DNA of 64,000 nt, taken from contig JACAAK010000004.1 of NCBI GenBank assembly GCA_025093985.1, positions 868,001 through 932,000 on the forward strand. Reading direction: 5' to 3'. Every line of letters begins with the position of its first letter. Position 1 is the first letter of the stretch. The DNA is from Calvatia gigantea (Eukaryota; Basidiomycota; Agaricomycetes; Agaricales; Lycoperdaceae). The position numbers were made by a program, and so were the translations under genes. Shown here one piece after another: positions 22,989 to 35,169 of this stretch. The notes beneath the pieces were generated by a model that saw only the letters and a list, made by a program, of their open reading frames with translations, had not been told where the DNA came from and did not search any database.

Positions 22989-24868
22989 AACCACAAAGAA
23001 CACACCCCGCAAGAACATACGCACCTCCGGTTACTAGGTCCCAAGCAAGACAAGTAACTTTCCAAGAAGCAGTAACAGTCACACCCCACCTACCTCCAGC
23101 CCTTACCGAATCCAGTCTATCTGATCTCGAAGACACCCCTACCCTGTCTCCTCTCTCTGAACTATCTCACCTCGAAGAACTTGGGTCAAATCAAATACCA
23201 CCCGAGACACCACAACCAAATCAGTACGGTTTCTTACCTGAACCCGAACTAAACGATACACCACCCGATTCTCCTGACGAACTACCCACTCAATTCCCCT
23301 CACCCCCATTCATCTTTACTCCAAGAGAAGGACATATCCTCAGAAACCCAGGACCACGAATTCCCTCAGGAACTTTCTTCAATCCAGAAACTCAAGTATC
23401 ATACAACTCAGCGGATCAATTATTACCACACAATGGAAACACCTTTGATACTGTCCCTGGACCCAGCTCGAACTATTCCAATAAAGATGAAGAACTAGTA
23501 ATCTATTCACCAGATACCCTTGTCTATCCACTACCCGGAGAAATCTTCAATACTCTTTTACAAAGATCTCCTCAACCTTTACCACCCCTACTCCCATTAC
23601 TAATGGCAGCAGTACAATCTGCACCACCTCCAGTAGTACCCAATGCCCCTAGGCATCAATACGCACCAATTTCCATGATTGCGGCCAACCCGAATTATCA
23701 ATGAGAAATCGGTCAACTTCCCAAATTATTTAGAGGAGACCCAAAAGACTTCAACGTCTGGTGGGTTTCAGTGAAAAACTACATCGGACTAAACCCAGCT
23801 GCATACCCCGATGAAAACGTTCGAATTCGACTAGTACTCTCCATGATACCACCCGGAGGAGCATCCAGAAACTTTGCAGCCCAATATTGGTTCGAAAGAA
23901 CCCACGAAGAAGACGGAACTCCAACAGCAAATGGCTGGAGAGATGACATATGGAGAAACTTTGAAGAAAGAATCAGAGAATACTTCATCTCCGCCGATGA
24001 AGAAATGAACGCCCTTGATCAATGGAAGGAGCTACATCAAGGACCACGAAAAGCAGTGGAATTTAACACCCAATTCCAACGCCTAGCTACCGAAGCTGGC
24101 ATTATACGGGATAAAGAACTTATTGACCAATACAAAAAAGGACTTAATCAGAAACTTGCGAAAGCAATTTATGTCCAAGAAGCAGGAGAACCAAGAACCA
24201 TCGCAGAATGGTACGCTGAAGCTATCCGACGAGATAACGTCGAAAAACGAGCCTCAGCCATGTTCGGAGAAAGCAAGAAGGAAAGGAGTAGATTCATTCC
24301 TCAACGAAGGAATGGATGAAATTACGCGAAACCCCTACCACCTCAAAGACAGTCAATCCGAGACCCTTGGGCAATGGACGTCGATAATCTCGACTACAAC
24401 AGTGATGACTCTTCTGAAGAAGACAGCTCTTCTAATGCTCAAGAATATTACACAGAAGATCTCGAACTAGATCCTGAATCACAAATTCAACTAAACACGA
24501 TCTTCACACCTACGCAATACAACCGATACAGAAGCCATTTATGCATTGGATGCAGATCGGACAAACACTTCATTAAAGATTGTCCCAACCCGGACAAAAA
24601 CCTTTCAAAAAGTTACCAATCCAAAAAGAAATTTATGAACCAGCCACAACAGCAGTTCAATTGCGGACCTTCTCGACCTCCACTGCGAAATTTCCCACCT
24701 AGGCCTATTCAACCATCAAGGCCCCCAACCAAGCCTTCCTTCCCCCCGAAGAAGATTTCTGCTTTAGAAATCCAAGTGATGATAGAAGAACTACCTCATG
24801 AAGAACAAGCTTCATTCAGGAACTCCTATCTCACTGAACAAGCTATAAAACCCCTATCGGATTTTTAG
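22989..24868 (+). pseudogene. Ty3 Gag, main part
   Basis: Continues the frame begun at 16033. An acidic, proline-rich N-terminal half is followed by a capsid-like region (from about 23700, LPKLFRGDPKDFNVWW) and one zinc knuckle C-x2-C-x4-H-x4-C (CIGCRSDKHFIKDC, about 24538-24579). It ends at TAG 24866-24868. TGA codons at 23702-23704 and 24317-24319 interrupt it; each is one step from CGA (or TGG). The split by copia makes it non-functional. Confidence 0.85.
24862..24868 (+). promoter_or_regulatory. Probable -1 frameshift site between Ty3 gag and pol
   Basis: In the gag frame the end reads GAT TTT TAG; one base back it reads TTT TTA GGC and opens straight into pol. A run of five U's followed by the gag stop would let the Phe codon slip back one base. 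The frame relation is seen; slippage is inferred. Confidence 0.55.
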
Positions 24869-27800
24869 GCAGAACTCCTGAAGAACCTGTCCCAACTTCA
24901 GGAGTCACTACTACTATAAACCAAATTCGACTTCCTACCTTGGAAAATAAAGCTTCGATTTACCTTCTGATTCGACTAAAGCAAAAGCCCTCCAGAACCA
25001 TCCCACTCACTGCCTTGATCAACTCAGGAGCTCAAGGAAATTTCATCTCTGAGAAATTCGTACAAGCATACCAATTCAAATGAAATATAGTCGATCAACT
25101 GATCAAAGTTTCTAACGTCGACAGATCACCCAATCAACGAGGCTCCATCAATGAATTCATCAACTTAAATGCCGTCATAGACAGAAAAGAATGCGATATC
25201 AAAGCCTACGTCACTGGTCTAGGATTAAAAGACCTTATACTAGGTTACTCCTGGCTGGAAATGTACAACCCGGATATAAACTGGTCAAAGAAAACCTTCA
25301 AATGGAGAAATCAAAACCAGATATTACCCCTTATTGCAAAATCTACAAACGGACCGATGACTATCAATGAAGTAGTCCTCGACACCATAGCACAAATGGA
25401 TCAGGAAGACCAACAAAACATAGATCAAATTGCCCTGAAACTATTCGAAGCAACCATAATGGAAGAAAACAATGACTTATCTATTGAAAAACTACAACTA
25501 TATCTTGAAAACATCAATATGGACTATTTCTCTTTTGAGGACGAATTAGGATTCAACCTAACTCCCCTCAAACTCGAAATTAATGCGAAAATCGCCACCT
25601 CTGTGCATTTAAGCAGTAAATACGCCACAGTCAACACTGATAAACTTCCAAAGAAGTTTCACCATTTCAAACACTTGTTTGACCCGAAGAAAGCAGAGCA
25701 ATTTCCACCGGATCAGCCATATAATCATAAAATCGATCTAAAACCTTCATTTGAACCACAGTTGGGGAAAACCTATCCATTATCCCCCAAGGAAACCGAA
25801 GAATTACAAACCTTTCTTGACGACAATCTAAAGAAAGGATATATTCGAGAATCCGAATCACCTATGGCCTCATCCTTCTTTTTCGTTGGAAAGAAAGATG
25901 GCAAACTACGACCATGCCAGGATTACCGATACCTCAATTCACATACAGTCAAAAACACCTACCCTATTCCTATGATTACCACAATCATGGATAAACTCAA
26001 AGGCGCGAAACTATTCACTAAAATGGACGTCCGATTAGGATATAATAACGTCCGTATTCGCGAAGGAGACCAATGGAAAGTGGTGTTCAAAACACCATTA
26101 GGACTTTACGAACCAAACGTAATGTTCTTTGGAATGTGCAACTCCCCTGCCACCTTTCAGAAAATGATGGACACCATATTCGAGAAAATGCTTCGCAAAG
26201 GAAAGATTATCATCTATATGGACGATATCCTACTATTTGCCAAAACCCAGGAAGAACTAGACACGTTAACCCTGGAAGCCCTACAAATCCTAGAGGATAA
26301 TGACCTCTTCCTGAAACTGGAAAAATGCGAATTTGACAAAACCCGACTCGAGTACCTTGGAATGATCATTACACCTGATCATATTGAAATGGACAATACC
26401 AAACTCAAAGGAATCAACGAATGGCCAGTTCCTAAAACAACTCGAGACGTTTGCAAATTCATGGGATTTTGCAATTTCTATCGGAAATTCATACACCATT
26501 ATTCCGACATCTCTCAACCACTGAATACCCTCCTATCGAAAATAAAGAAATTCGAATGGAATCCTACTGCACAAGACGCCTTCACAAAACTAAAACTGGA
26601 GTTTACCAAATGACCAGTATTACAGATGCCAGATCAAACGAAACCCTTCAGCATTGAGACAGACGCCTCAAAATACGCATTTGGAGCCATCCTTACCCAA
26701 AAGGATACAAACAGCAATAGCTATCCTATCGCCTACCTCTCGAAATCTTTCTCACCTGCAGAAAGAAACTATGAAGTTCACGACCAAGAACTACTAGCGA
26801 TAATTCGAGCACTTGAAGAATGGAGACACTACTTGGAAGGATCCCCACATGAAACGCTCATTAGAATGGACCACCAAAACTTGACATTCTGGAGGAAACC
26901 TCAGAATATTTCTAGAAGACAAGCCCATTGGCTTCAATTCCTATCATGGTTTAACTTCAAAATCGAACACGTCGCTGGAACTAAAATCCCAGCCGCCAAT
27001 GCATTATCAAGAAGACCTGATCACGAAATAGACAATGACGATAATGAAAATGTGACAGTCTTAACGGAAGACCTTTTCCTCAACCAAATAACAGTTCTTC
27101 CAGACGAACTATTCATCAACCTAATCGACCCTTCACCCCAGAAGGAGATTACCTCTTCCACTCAATATGACAATAAATCGATCGAAGTCTTCAAACAACT
27201 GCAATTGAAAGAACCCAAAACAATTGATTCTAAATATAGCCTATTCCCCACCGAGAACGGACACCTATTAACATTCGAAGGGAAAGTGGTTATTCCGAAC
27301 GATCTCCTACTCAAACGGAGAATCATACAATGATACTATGATCACGTATCTGCCGGACACCCTGGCGAACAAGAAACATACCGCCAAGCCAAGCAAGAAG
27401 TCTATTGGCTGGGCCTTGCTACCTTCGTCAAAAATTATGTCAAAGGATGCGCACAATGTCAGCAATTCAAGATCAATAGACATCCAACACACCCCCCATT
27501 ACAACCCATCGAACCCGCTAAATCCACAAGACCATTCTCGCAATTATCAATGGATTTATTAACAGATCTACCAAAATCACGAGGATTTGATGTGATCTTG
27601 TCCGTGGTGGATCATGGACTTACGAAGGGGGTAATTCTATGCCCAACTTCAAAAAACGCCACCACCAAAGATATTACCGACCTATTTTTAGAAAAGGTCT
27701 ACGCTAGATTTGGTCTTCCGGACAAAATCATCTCTGACAGAGACCCTAGATTCATGGCAAAGTCAATGAAAACACTTTTCAAAAGACTTAACGTTAAACA

Positions 27801-28611
27801 ATCGTTCTCATCTGCCTTCTATCTGCAGTCGGACGGAACAACAGAACGGTTTAATCAAGAAATTGCAGCCTACTTGTCAATATACTGCACTCAAAATCCT
27901 ACTACTTGGGTCGACAATATTCCTACCCTCAAGTTCGCACATAATTCAAGGACCCACTCTGACAGAAAACAAACCCCATTCGAATTAATGTATGGAAGCA
28001 AACCTCATGGCATACCTACTATTATGGAAGAAACCAAAATAGAATCCACCGAGGAACGGATTGAAACACTCGATCAAGCAAGAAAAGAAGCCATTGCAGT
28101 GCATAAACTAGCTGCCAAACAAATGGAACGGAGAATCACCTCCCACTTCTCTCCTTTTACGCTAGGACAACAAGTATGGCTAGAAACACGGAACCTACAT
28201 CTTCCGTTCAAGTTGAAAAAGATATCACCAAAACGACTTGGGCCATATCCCATTACACAAGTCATTTCCCCTTTGGACTACAGATTAGATCTACCCAAAA
28301 ATTGGAAGATCCACAACATGTTCCATGCAACCCTTCTTACCCCTTATTTGGAAAACGACATTCACGGACCAAACTCGGAATTACCCTCTCCTGAACTAAT
28401 TGAAGGAAGTGAAGAATATGAAATTGAAGGAATCCTTAATCACCGAATCAAGAACGGATCACCTCAATACTATGTCAAGTGGAAAAACTTTAATCATGAA
28501 GAGAACTCTTGGGAGATGGAGGAGGAACTAGCTCCCCATGCCTTAGCAATTCTAAACGAATACAGGAAGCAACATCAGTTGAAACTCTTTGACAGAAAAT
28601 GGGAATTCTGA
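24869..28611 (+). pseudogene. Ty3 chromovirus Pol: protease, RT, RNase H, integrase, chromodomain
   Basis: One frame (24862 onward) ending at TGA 28609-28611. Protease motif reads INSGAQGNF, with Asn (codon 25021-25023) where the catalytic Asp belongs. Reverse transcriptase has YMDDILLFA (about 26216). RNase H has IETDASKYAFGA and ELLAIIRALEEW. Integrase shows the HHCC finger (HVSAGHPGEQ...CAQCQQF) and D,D,E (MDLLTDL, SDRDPRF, TTERFNQE). A chromodomain follows (IEGILNHRIKN...YYVKWKNF...ENSWE, about 28420-28530), which in relatives tethers integration to heterochromatin. TGA codons at 25081, 26611 and 27331 break the frame, each one step from Arg CGA. Confidence 0.92.
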
Positions 28612-28821
28612 ACCCCAGGACGTATAAAAGTCAAACCATTCCAACGATAATCTTCACTCCTCTGGTCATCCCAACCATAGGATTCTAGTCTCCTCTCCAA
28701 ATATTCCCGCCTCTAAAATCCCAGACAATCCCCACTTTCGACCGAACAAGACCATTTCAGTCTACCTACCCGTAAAGCCAGATCCTAATAACTTTCACTA
28801 CAGTGGTATACTAAATTTCGA

Positions 28822-30909
28822 ATGCCCAGAAATACCAAGGCTAAAGCCTGCCAAATTGCTAAAGGGAAAGCAACTATCCTTACCAAGCGATCCCCTTCCC
28901 CTGAACTACCCACCACAAACTCTTCTCAACCCAATCTCTTTCGCAATTCCACTAGCGATGTCCCAAGGCATCAACTCGACCTCCCTTCCATCTTCGTCCC
29001 TCCTGGAGTCTTTACTCTCCCCGAGTTCCAAGCAATGGCCGACGAGCACCCCAACAACCACCTGGAGGTATTCCACGGACGCGGAGAATACACCTGAATC
29101 CCCCCTTCCTGGGTCTTCCCATCTTCCCCTAGATTCAACGGGCATGAGCCCATCTTTTTGCAACAGCCCTATGTGGGCCCAGGATATCCTGGAGGAATGG
29201 GGAGCATCCCCGAAGGAGTGGAGTCCCCCTCCAATGGACTCCCTGACCCTGGAGTCACCTCCGGAAGTCCAACCCTACATGGATGACGAATGGACTCCAT
29301 TCCACAACTCCCCAGTAAGGAACTGGGAGGACCAGCCCCTAGATCAGGAGCTCTCAGACTCCATGGACTGGAACAAAGCTAGTCACACCTACTTGCCGGA
29401 GTCATACCCACCGTCGCCCTGCCTGATGTCAGGCCAGACCTCACTGACTCCGAGATCACCCTCTCCAACAAACCAAAGTCCCCTCGAGGCGTACGACCTC
29501 CAATGCCTCGACCAGCAGCTGGAGGCAATCCTCCTCCAATCCTCAACTTCTCACACCCAATTCATCCCTCCCCCCTCCGTGCATTTACTACCCCTGGTAA
29601 CCCAATCCCTCCACTCGGATCCATTTCTTCCAAGCTGACCCGAGTTGATGAGCCCACCTCAGGGCATGATTCCCAAATTCGGAACTTGGATGGGGATAAA
29701 CTATGCCCCGTACATGGTGGATTCACCCCCACCACCACCTCTAAGGAGCAACTACTCCAAAATGTTCAGAGGGCGAAAGACCTCTATGAAAAGGTCTCTA
29801 GGGTACAATTATACACCCACGGACTATCTGCCGAAGCGGTCAAGGACATCTTCACCTATTCCACTCCACCCAGTCCGACCAAAACGACCTCGCTTGGAAA
29901 CACCCACGAGGAGCTCCTTGCCAAGTCCCTCGTCGACTATATCCAACCACGGGTCGTCCCCTCCAACACCCCCTCTTTCCCCCTTTTGAACAGTGAATTT
30001 GGATCAAAGCCGAATTGGCCTGGACCTTATCAGCTTACTACAGAAGCCATTGGCCGACTGGCGAGCTCGCCCTCTGATTTCAATCAGATCGGACGAGAGC
30101 ATCTACTTAACGACACTCAGCGAGCACACTGGCGCGCTATCCGGAACGCTTTTATCGGGGTCGACAATCTTCATTGGAGTTATTCTGACGCAACCACTCT
30201 CGCCCAATTATTTATCGACTCAGCAGCCTCTAGTGGACTCCCACAGGCTCTCTTCAATTTCAACAACAAAGCTTGCCGACCTAGTGGAGTGGCTTCCCGA
30301 AGATCTCCCCATGTCTTATCATCTGTGATTCCTTCGGTCCTGCTCTCCCATGCCAGCATCGCCACTTCCCCTTCCCATTCCTCAACCAATCGATCAGTCT
30401 CACCTGCTCGAGGAAAACCACCAATGAGTTCTTCTTCAGCTCGAACTTCTAACCCAAAATCCTTCACTGCAACAGCATCTCAAGCCAAACACCTACCTAA
30501 CCCGCACCCTCGAGACACTCCAGAAGCCGCAGCCTCCCAACACTCCCCTCCCTACGACGACAATCAACCCGGGAAGCATATTTGCAGAAGATGTAAAATA
30601 TTGAAGAAGGCCTACATCGGACACTACACTTCGGATTGCATCTATCAAAAATGCAAAGGTTGCAAGAAAGCGGCGGCGGGCCATTATACTTACATGTGCC
30701 CAAAGTATATTTGTAAACACTGTGGAAAACTTAACCCCCAACATAGACCTACGGACTGCAACACCAAGCTAGACGAGAAGAAAGTGGCCGCAAAGAGGGA
30801 ACAAAAAAGGTTAGAGAACCTCGTTCACCTTACCGAACTTTATGATGGGCACGGGGACATGGACGAGGATGGGTACCCGGATGACATGTCCGTAGTTTCG
30901 GCTAAGTAA
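28822..30909 (+). pseudogene. Extra ORF downstream of Ty3 pol: triple zinc-knuckle protein
   Basis: Lies between pol and the 3' LTR in the sense direction. The 29503-30909 part is open for 468 codons. It has a helical segment (KEQLLQNVQRAKDLYEKVSR, about 29740), a Ser/Pro-rich middle and three tandem C-x2-C-x(6-9)-H-x4-C knuckles at about 30586-30768 (CRRCKILKKAYIGHYTSDC, CKGCKKAAAGHYTYMC, CKHCGKLNPQHRPTDC), then a basic-to-acidic tail. Upstream the same frame starts at ATG 28822 but meets TGA 29095, TGA 29284 and TAG 29380; an overlapping +1 frame (28856-29638) is open there, so a frameshift or alternative reading is possible. It is not an envelope protein: no membrane segment is seen. Function unknown; nucleic-acid binding is inferred from the knuckles. 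Confidence 0.7.
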
Positions 30910-30937
30910 AAGAGACTTTTCTTCTAGTAGGAGATAA

Positions 30938-31453
30938 TGTTATGACTTCTTATTCTAGCATTATCCTTTTACGGACTTATTCCTTTCTTGTCCTATTGTT
31001 TATTTAACTGTCCATGTATGTACTTTAGTTTACCCTTCTCTTCTTCCCCTTTTTGTACTCTGGATTCACCATCATTCCCCTCCCTACCCGATATGGTGTT
31101 CATGCCTCCTTTCTTGATTGCTTCTCTCCCTATATGGTGGATGTTCAACACATCCGCATATCCTTTGTCCATTATCTTTCTTCCGCCTTATCCAGTATAA
31201 GTAGTTAGTTAGATACTCATTGTAGTAGACAGTTTGAACTGGCTACCAGCCTCTTATCTTCCACAATCCTCTTGCCTGAACTAAGGCCTCGTCTAACAAG
31301 TGACTCGCCTTACTTCTTGACTGACTATATATAGAAACAAGTCCCTGAGTGGATCCCCTCTATATATAGATCCCCGCGTTAACTCTATTGGGAGTAAGTC
31401 TGTATAGACGCCCTTTAGGGAAGACAACCTACAAGGTAAGTGTGCACATAACA
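30938..31453 (+). repeat. 3' LTR of Ty3 chromovirus
   Basis: 516 bp, TGTTATGAC...CATAACA, gap-free match to 15123-15638 with nine transitions and no transversions. Confidence 0.93.
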
Positions 31454-31458
31454 ATGTC
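31454..31458. other. Probable target-site duplication, right (ATGTC)
   Basis: Follows the CATAACA end of the 3' LTR. Pairs with ACGTC at 15118-15122 apart from one CpG-type transition. Confidence 0.6.
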
Positions 31459-33268
31459 AGCTCCAAACGACCTCTGGCAGAGGTAACCACTGGTGACTAC
31501 TTCACATCCCCCAATCCCCCCCCCCTACCTGCTACTCTGCTCCCGTTACGCCCCACTCTGCTCCCACTACCTCTCAGTGCTGCATGGCAGGGTCCCCGGG
31601 CCTCCTTCCCTGCACCTGGCCAGATCCCATCCTTGAGGCCTTGAGGCCTGCCCACCCCCGCACACTCAGCCCCACCACACTACCCTGCTATGAATTACAA
31701 ACTTGGGCATCCTTTGCTAACTGTCCAGAGTGGCACAGACAAGCCAGGCAAAGATGTCAAATATCATGATTCTCGCATCACAACACGCATCCCGCGGATC
31801 AAATCTTTTAGTCTAATGTCTTGCCTCGAATGATTCTAGGGTGTTGTATTATTGTTTGATGCAGCACAATGCTCGCCTCTTCAGTGGATGCCTTCTAGTT
31901 CACTTTTCTGTTTCTACTCCAGTTCCCTAGATGAGGCATCTTTCTTTGATCAGATTCAACTAGTGATGGCAGATACCAAGAGTGGCCCTTGACAGAATAC
32001 CCTACAACTCCATGAATGTGACTGGAGACAGAGGAAACATTAGAGTAGTTTCCTCCGAAATTTAGTTGGACACACTGCACCAATGAGTCGATGTGACACA
32101 GGTTTCATAGTGAAATTGTAAAGCATGTCATATTGAAGCGTACATTTTTTGGATTTAACATGATACCAATATGGCCAGTGTCATATCGACTCGTAGGTGC
32201 GGTGAATAGTTAGTTGACGGGCTGAGTGTTGGAATATAGGTAGACTTCCGTTATCTTTTTCTTACAGTAGATAATCACTTCGCTATCACGTGACATCACA
32301 CTCATTCGCTGGCCTCATACCTTGCACACCCTCAGTCTCGTTCCACGTCGACTGAGGGTAAGCAAACCATCGTTCTCCATTGTACACACTAGCTAACTCA
32401 TTCCGTAGTCTATCCTAGGTAATTACACAATCTAATTTAGTCTTGTTCCACGTCGACTGAGGTCTATCCTAGCCCTGCGCGTCATATCTTTCCTCTACTG
32501 AGGATTTAGTTAGTCACGCAATTCAAAAATGGTGTTTGCTAAAGTCCCTGTCCACCACATTTTGGAGAGAAGTGGGCCACAGCCGGAGCACAGTTGTGAG
32601 TAACCTCCTCAACAATGCTGCTGCCCAAGTCCCTTCGTTGCTCAATATCCACACTGCTTGGGTGGTTCAAGATTGTAAAACTCCTGTGCGAGTTGGAGCG
32701 CTGGACTTCCGAAGCCCCCAAAGTTCAAACTCGCGTCTTCTGTGGGTTGATTATCATTGCCATGAAAAGTTACCGAGGTGGGCAGCTAGATTGGATCAGT
32801 TCCGACACAAGGATGTAGTGTCTGGGAATTCAGGTCGGCTGGCCTAACGGCCGCGAAATCAGGATTCTTCATAATCAAACGCGTCTCGAGGAGCTCCAAC
32901 TTTAATGATCATCTGAACTATGCATTGCTGAATATTGTCGGTATAGTATCATCATAAAAGACCTGAAAAGCGCTAGAACCAGTTTTTATTGTATTGATTA
33001 GATCGCTTTCCTAAATAAACTGTGAAGCTGGATAATTCCCAGTGTGCTATTTTGGGCCTTTTGGCTTCCAGCCTTCCACTGATGCGTGGGGAGGTCAGTG
33101 GATCGCAAGCTCAGATGTTCGGACGTTGATGTCTATATCTCAAAAAGTGGTAGCTGCAGTTCCATGACTATATAGGCCACAGGGAAGGTGTGCAGCTTAC
33201 CTGACAACTTCCCGCAACCCAGTTTCGCGCATCGTCTCCGGATTAATATTTCTATAAGACCTACCATT
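31459..33268. other. Gene-free stretch, 1.8 kb
   Basis: No convincing coding frame. It starts with a C-rich run (about 31515-31530). At 32330-32357 CCTCAGTC and GACTGAGG form an inverted repeat around TCGTTCCACGTC, and the right half (TTCCACGTCGACTGAGG) recurs at about 32446-32462. Confidence 0.6.
32330..32357. repeat. Inverted repeat CCTCAGTC...GACTGAGG
   Basis: Eight-base perfect arms with a 12-base loop. The loop and right arm recur as a direct copy about 105 bp downstream. Meaning unknown. Confidence 0.6.
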
Positions 33269-34890
33269 ATGGAAGCTCAGCAATTGGCACAAGCCGTTGA
33301 AAAGCTTTCAGTCGGCATCGAGCGACTCAGACAGGTTAACGTGAGTGCCTCTGAATCTTTTTGTTTGTTAATCGCGAAAATAAAACACCTCCAGTCTATC
33401 AACGATGCGTTTCGCTATAGAATTTACCTACGCGGGATCGTTGATGGCTGACTGGTAACAAAGCTGCCAGTGTCACAATTCTGGTGAGTTACTACGTGTA
33501 CTCTATCTGAAGGTCGGGAATAAACGCGACGACTAGGCTTTTGACTGGCTGTTGATGTTAGATTTGGAGTATTCACTCGTTTGGAAAGCCAAGTGGAATG
33601 CAACAAAGGTTTTGTATCTGCTTGCACGATACCTATCTTTTATCGATACCTCCCTCGTAATGTATCGTGAGTGTAGTGCCCTCGTCGTGTTTCGTACTCC
33701 AGTGGTAACGAACCGAAAACTCCGTAGACCAGCTGGGATTTGCGCTCTCGGAGCAGACCTGTCAAAGGGTATTTGACACCACAGCTTGTAGGGGATTGAC
33801 TCCAAAATCTTCCGGAATGCACTGATTTACCCAGCATTTTAGTTATGTTCGGCTTTGGTACGGATATCACAGAGGGTAGGTTTCTTCATACTCTCTTGCG
33901 TATCACCTGCATGAGCTCTTTGCTTTAGCGGTCCTCACGCTCAGGACATGGGCTGTTTGGGGTAGGGGCAAGAAATTTACCTGGTGTCTTTTTTCGGCAT
34001 TCGCCATAGTATCTTCGACCCTTTTGATAATAATTGGGTTCTATGTGAAAGCTTTGACCCGTGCGTATCTCATTATGTAACGCCGGGGCAAATTGACGCT
34101 CGCCTTAGATCGAGCATTGCCGTTCCCAAAGCTGGTTGGATGTACTATGGAGGTTTCGAGTCCGATTCTATCGGTCGACTATGTTTTACTCATGGTTTAT
34201 GATGGTGGTACGTCAAACTGGCTCAACCTTTCTTCAACGCCACCGGTGATGGTCATGTCCAGGTCTATTAATCTTAATGATCATTCGGGCCGTTGCAGCT
34301 TGTAAGTATGAACAACCAGTTGCATTAATTCCTCAAGTTTTAGTTTGTTATTCACACCTGACGTTGCCTAACTCAAGTTAGGTCAGGGGGAGATTCGTAT
34401 CTGATACGGGTCGTTTACAGTGACGGTGAGTTTCGTTAGATACCAGACTCGAAACTCGTCTTAAAACGTCTCCAGGCATTATTTATTATATCTTCCTGTT
34501 CGGTATGTGAACAGCTAGTGGACCAAAGCGACCGCTGATCGGGGTCGTTCCGTAGCTCTTTCGCTGCTCAACGTCGTGGTCATCATAAAACTTCCGGTGA
34601 GCTCAAGGTTAGTACTTGGTCCGCATAATCCGGCTCATTCAAGTTGTTCATCTTAGAGCGAATATGAAACTTTGGTTTTGATGTAGGTCACATTTATTGA
34701 CCTATCTGATGCTCTCAAAGTGTTGGCAATGTCCAGGCTCGAACGAGTGGTCCACTCCACAGTGGCTTGTCGAGTTGTACTGCATATCCGTCGGCAAATG
34801 TCAGTAGATGAAGTTATTGTAGGGAGAAGTGCTCTGCCCCTAGTTAGCTGTGAGTACGTGGAGATGAGTCTTGGGACACCTCTGGGATGA
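33269..34890 (+). CDS. DUF6533-type seven-helix fungal membrane protein
   Basis: Many small exons on the plus strand. Family landmarks in order: AFDWLLMLDLEYSLVWKAKW and LYLLARYLSFIDTSLVMY (exon 33537-33666), LTLRTWAVWGRGKK followed by a membrane helix ending LLIIIGFYVKAL (about 33930-34065), SVDYVLLMVYDG (about 34160-34205), IIYYIFLF (about 34480), a short hydrophobic helix (SLLNVVVIIKLP, about 34558-34600), then a cytosolic tail with LERVVHSTVACRVVLHIRR (about 34740) ending at TGA 34888-34890. Introns such as 33341-33394, 33484-33536 and 33667-33727 have GT..AG ends. The ATG at 33269 gives an N-terminal helix; the join between 33395 and 33470 is unclear because the simple frame meets a stop. 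Such proteins are receptor-like and common in mushrooms; ligand unknown. Confidence 0.65.
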
Positions 34891-35169
34891 AGGAGATTAG
34901 GTATTTTTCAGCATATTCGACTTGTTTACGTGCTCTCTTATCACTTAATTAACGCGGGCAGGTCAACTCATTGGTAGAAATTTCATGTACAATGTCGGCC
35001 ATTGAACTAATTCCACCTGGAGCCCGGCTTCAATCACCACAACGCCATTCCTTGTGAAGGGAGGGCGTCGTTATCTCGGCAACAATCTGCTTGTGGTTTT
35101 CTTGCTACCGGCTCGACCACACACCTCATGGTAGAAAGGTCTCCCGACCCGTGTAGCACAGTGATAAGA

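Larger units (their letters stand above)
15123..31453 (+). mobile_element. Ty3/gypsy chromovirus, full-length, disrupted by a nested copia element
   Basis: Two 516-bp LTRs (15123-15638, 30938-31453) bound an internal region coding Gag with one zinc knuckle, then Pol ordered protease, reverse transcriptase, RNase H, integrase and chromodomain, which is the Ty3 chromovirus order. A third ORF lies between pol and the 3' LTR. A 6812-bp copia element sits inside gag. The LTRs differ at nine sites, all transitions. All coding parts carry stops, so it cannot move on its own. Without the inserted copia and one target copy it would be about 9.5 kb. Confidence 0.93.

Noticed and set aside
23702..27333. 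TGA read as tryptophan in the Ty3 element
   Set aside because: All five internal gag-pol stops are TGA, which suggested recoding. But TGG is used about twenty times in the same frame, the copia element shows the same kind of stops plus a TAA, and one C-to-T change from CGA explains each.
28856..29638. Overlapping frame in Ty3 ORF3 as a separate gene
   Set aside because: Open for 260 codons but low-complexity; could equally be part of ORF3 read through a frameshift. Kept only as a note.
33188..33451. Independent short gene at 33.2 kb
   Set aside because: The ATG at 33269 with a donor at 33341 fits better as the first exon of the DUF6533 gene downstream.
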